Shown here: positions 5,999 to 7,364 of the stretch, one piece after another | Numbering within the stretch: the stretch's first letter is position 1 | Layout of the letters: the number at the start of each line of letters is the position of its first letter | From: Deltaproteobacteria bacterium | Lineage (GTDB): Bacteria > Myxococcota > Polyangia > Haliangiales > Haliangiaceae | Direction of reading: 5' to 3' | Length of the DNA: 7,364 bases | NCBI GenBank assembly: GCA_018262455.1 | Contig: JAGSPR010000347.1 | Coordinates: 1 to 7,364 of the forward strand | The notes under the pieces: generated by a model | Told to the model about the DNA's origin: nothing | Seen by the model: the letters and a program-made list of their open reading frames with translations, nothing else | The model's database searches: none | Translations under genes and position numbers: made by a program

Positions 5999-6040
5999 CC
6001 TGACTTTGCCGGTGGCGAAACTCACCGCTGGTGTGTCAGG
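5999..6040 (+). promoter_or_regulatory. Candidate three-way-junction leader or dyad upstream of the lipoprotein gene
   Basis: The short divergent gap can be drawn as a compact fold. The closing stem is CCTGAC (5999-6004) with GTCAGG (6035-6040). Arm one is TTTGCC (6005-6010) with GGCGAAA (6014-6020, one bulged G). Arm two is CACC (6023-6026) with GGTG (6030-6033). The closing stem takes up AGG of the Shine-Dalgarno. Alternatively CCTGAC and GTCAGG are operator half-sites for the divergent pair. No known riboswitch class is recognised. RNA folding requires a transcription start to the left of 5999, which is not shown. Confidence 0.3.
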
Positions 6041-6044
6041 GAGG
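6038..6044 (+). promoter_or_regulatory. Purine-rich ribosome-binding site for the lipoprotein
   Basis: AGGGAGG lies directly before ATG at 6046 with only 1 base after the last G, so effective pairing probably uses the AGGG part. It favours ATG 6046 over the in-frame GTG at 6031. Confidence 0.55.
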
Positions 6045-6045
6045 C

Positions 6046-6852
6046 ATGCGGAACTTGCTCGTGCTTCCTGTTCTGGTCGTCCTGGCTTGCTCGGGCGACC
6101 ACGCCGAACTCCCCGACGCGCCCTTGCCTGCGGATGCCAGGCCCGCGGTCGATGTCGCGGCCCCGCCCGACGTCGCGCCCGACCCGCTGGCCCCGGATCT
6201 GGCGTGCGCGGGGCAACCCCCACCGGCCGGCACGGGGACGGGCCCGATCTCGATCACCGGCAAGGTGTTCGCGATCGATCACTACGAGGTCGCTCCCGCC
6301 GTCGGTGCGATGGTCGAGCTGCGACGGCGCTCGGACGACAGCCTCGTCGGCACCGCGACGGCGGGCGCCGAAGGTGCGTTCGCGATCGCAGCACCCTCTC
6401 CGATCGCGGGGTACTTCGTCGTGACCGCGAGCGGTCACCTGCCGACCCGCGCGTTCTCCGACACGCCGCTCGCGGCGGATGAGGATGCCGCGTTGCTCGT
6501 CGTCGACGCGGCGGAGCTCGCTCGCTGGTACGGCGACGCCGGCACGTCGCTCGCCGCCGGGGCGCGGACGGTCGTCACCGTCGTCCGGGACTGCGCGCGC
6601 GAGCCGATCGATGACAGCACGGTCGTGCTCGCACCGGCACCGGCGACGCTCGTCTACTACGATGATCCTGGCAAGCGCTGGAACCCGGCGCTCGGCGCGG
6701 CCACCAACGGGATCGCGCTCGCGACCGCGACCGCGGCCTCGCTGACGATCACGCCGCGCTCGGGCGTGACCTCGCTGCCCGCGGAGCCGGTCGAGCCGCT
6801 GCCCGACGTCCTGACGCTCGTCGTGATCTCGCCGTTCGCCAGCGAGCTGTAA
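6046..6852 (+). CDS. Putative outer-membrane lipoprotein with carboxypeptidase-regulatory-like beta-sandwich
   Basis: A 268-aa secreted lipoprotein. Residues 1-14 are a short signal peptide (MRNLLVLPVLVVLA) ending in a lipobox at C15. Ser at +2 fits outer-membrane sorting under the E. coli rule. Residues 18-66 are an extended Ala/Pro/Asp-rich linker, common in predatory and myxobacterial lipoproteins. Residues 67-133 (ISITGKVFAIDHYEV..., repeated beta-strand pattern, GAFAIAAP, GYFVVTASGH) look like a carboxypeptidase-regulatory-like/Ig-like sandwich. Residues about 140-263 form a further beta-rich region I cannot assign, containing VYYDDPGKRWNP. C54 and C183 could form a disulfide. Starting at ATG 6046 gives a clean n-region (MRN), whereas GTG 6031 would add MCQGG in front. 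No enzyme motif is visible; a structural or adhesive surface role is inference. It is divergent from the GT-C-like gene and followed after 26 bases by an opposing gene. Confidence 0.88.
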   Translation: MRNLLVLPVLVVLACSGDHAELPDAPLPADARPAVDVAAPPDVAPDPLAPDLACAGQPPPAGTGTGPISITGKVFAIDHYEVAPAVGAMVELRRRSDDSLVGTATAGAEGAFAIAAPSPIAGYFVVTASGHLPTRAFSDTPLAADEDAALLVVDAAELARWYGDAGTSLAAGARTVVTVVRDCAREPIDDSTVVLAPAPATLVYYDDPGKRWNPALGAATNGIALATATAASLTITPRSGVTSLPAEPVEPLPDVLTLVVISPFASEL

Positions 6853-6861
6853 GGCGAGCCA

Positions 6862-6876
6862 GTGCCCTTGGGGTAC
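6862..6876 (+). terminator. Weak hairpin between convergent genes
   Basis: GTGCCC-TTG-GGGTAC folds into a 6-bp stem (one G-U pair) with a 3-base loop, 9 bases after the lipoprotein stop and just before the opposing stop at 6879-6881. It has no U-tract on either side, so it is at best a weak or factor-dependent 3' end. The G-U pair makes it better on the plus-strand transcript. Confidence 0.25.
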
Positions 6877-6878
6877 GA

Positions 6879-7364
6879 CTAGCGATCGAAGCCCGGCGCC
6901 GGGCCGGAGGGTGGCGGCAGGTGGGGCGCATCGAGGCTGACGAACGCGGCGATCTTGAGCTCCGCCAGATCCTCGACGTGATCCTTGCCGGCCGTCTGCT
7001 TGCGCGCGCGATCGAGGTGCGTGATCACGAGATCCGAGCCGATCATCGTCAGCACGAGGACGTTGGTCTCGAACTTGAGGATGGTGAGGAACACGTCGAT
7101 CCGGCTCAGGTGGAGCATGTCGACCAGGCTCCAGATCGCGATCATGATCAGGATGCCCGAGCCGACCATCACCGAGACGTACATCCGGCGGACGCGCCCG
7201 ACCTGGATCACCGCCTCGTCCTCGGACAGCGGCTGGGCGAGCGCGTAGCCCGCACGCGCGAGCAGGGCCTGGCCGCCGATCACGCCGAGCACGCCGGCGA
7301 TGAACCAGCCGCTGCCGGTGAACTGGTACGGGATGACGAGGATGACGTACGCGAGCAGCGCGTA
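6879..7364 (-). CDS. Multi-pass membrane protein of unknown function (partial, N-terminus beyond window)
   Basis: The C-terminal 161 residues are visible, ending at TAG (6879-6881). The frame stays open to the right edge, so the start lies outside the window. Counting from the edge, hydrophobic segments fall at about 3-14, 20-37, 61-84 and 91-116. A polar loop with SEDEAVIQVGRVRR (47-60) separates the second and third segments. The soluble tail (117-161) carries DRARKQ and ends Pro-rich (HLPPPSGPAPGFDR). Basic residues after the last helix suggest a cytoplasmic tail. I recognise no family or catalytic motif. The gene converges on the lipoprotein gene with a 26-base gap. Confidence 0.85.
   Translation of the reverse strand, partial: YALLAYVILVIPYQFTGSGWFIAGVLGVIGGQALLARAGYALAQPLSEDEAVIQVGRVRRMYVSVMVGSGILIMIAIWSLVDMLHLSRIDVFLTILKFETNVLVLTMIGSDLVITHLDRARKQTAGKDHVEDLAELKIAAFVSLDAPHLPPPSGPAPGFDR

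Noticed and set aside
5992..6010. Sigma-54 promoter (GGCACG...TTTGC)
   Set aside because: The spacing between the GG and GC elements is about four bases too long for the -24/-12 consensus.
1..7364. Mobile elements, CRISPR arrays, tRNA or rRNA genes
   Set aside because: No transposase or integrase motifs, regularly spaced repeats, terminal inverted repeats or RNA-gene signatures were seen on either strand.

Overview
This 7.4 kb window is a GC-rich stretch of bacterial chromosome, roughly 70% GC by eye. It is gene-dense, uses many GTG starts, and every reading frame carries long spurious open frames. The style suggests a delta-proteobacterial/Myxococcota genome, possibly Kofleriaceae or Haliangium-like: a Spy-like protein followed by a two-component pair, and a lipoprotein with an Ala/Pro/Asp-rich linker. 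That placement is inference from style; there is no rRNA or marker phylogeny here.

Layout from left to right. (1) A minus-strand unit at 24-1949 holds comM (a YifB-type Mg-chelatase-like AAA+ ATPase). Eighteen bases downstream lies a 124-aa protein with a weak resemblance to alkyltransferase-like winged-helix proteins. (2) A 213-bp divergent intergenic region (1950-2162) contains a short perfect palindrome at the comM ribosome-binding site and a GC-rich hairpin. (3) A plus-strand operon at 2163-4510 encodes a His/Cys-rich Spy/CpxP-like protein, a CpxR/OmpR-type response regulator, and a histidine kinase whose GTG start overlaps the regulator stop by 4 bases. (4) A minus-strand polytopic membrane protein (4491-5996) has GT-C glycosyltransferase-like features and overlaps the kinase tail to tail by 20 bp. 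(5) Divergent from it is a small lipoprotein gene (6046-6852). Its short leader can be drawn as a three-way junction that touches the Shine-Dalgarno. (6) The C-terminal 161 residues of another minus-strand multi-pass membrane protein (6879-7364) run off the right edge.

The three genes of the plus-strand operon should work together as an envelope or metal stress circuit. The kinase has almost no extracytoplasmic loop and carries a His/Arg/Trp-rich N-terminal tail. The Spy-like protein has its own His/Cys-rich segment and a charge pattern that makes its topology ambiguous. This is the most interesting part of the window, but it looks like an under-studied variant of the Cpx theme and not a wholly new system. 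I saw no mobile element, CRISPR array, tRNA or rRNA. Apart from the short intergenic gaps, the window is filled with coding sequence.
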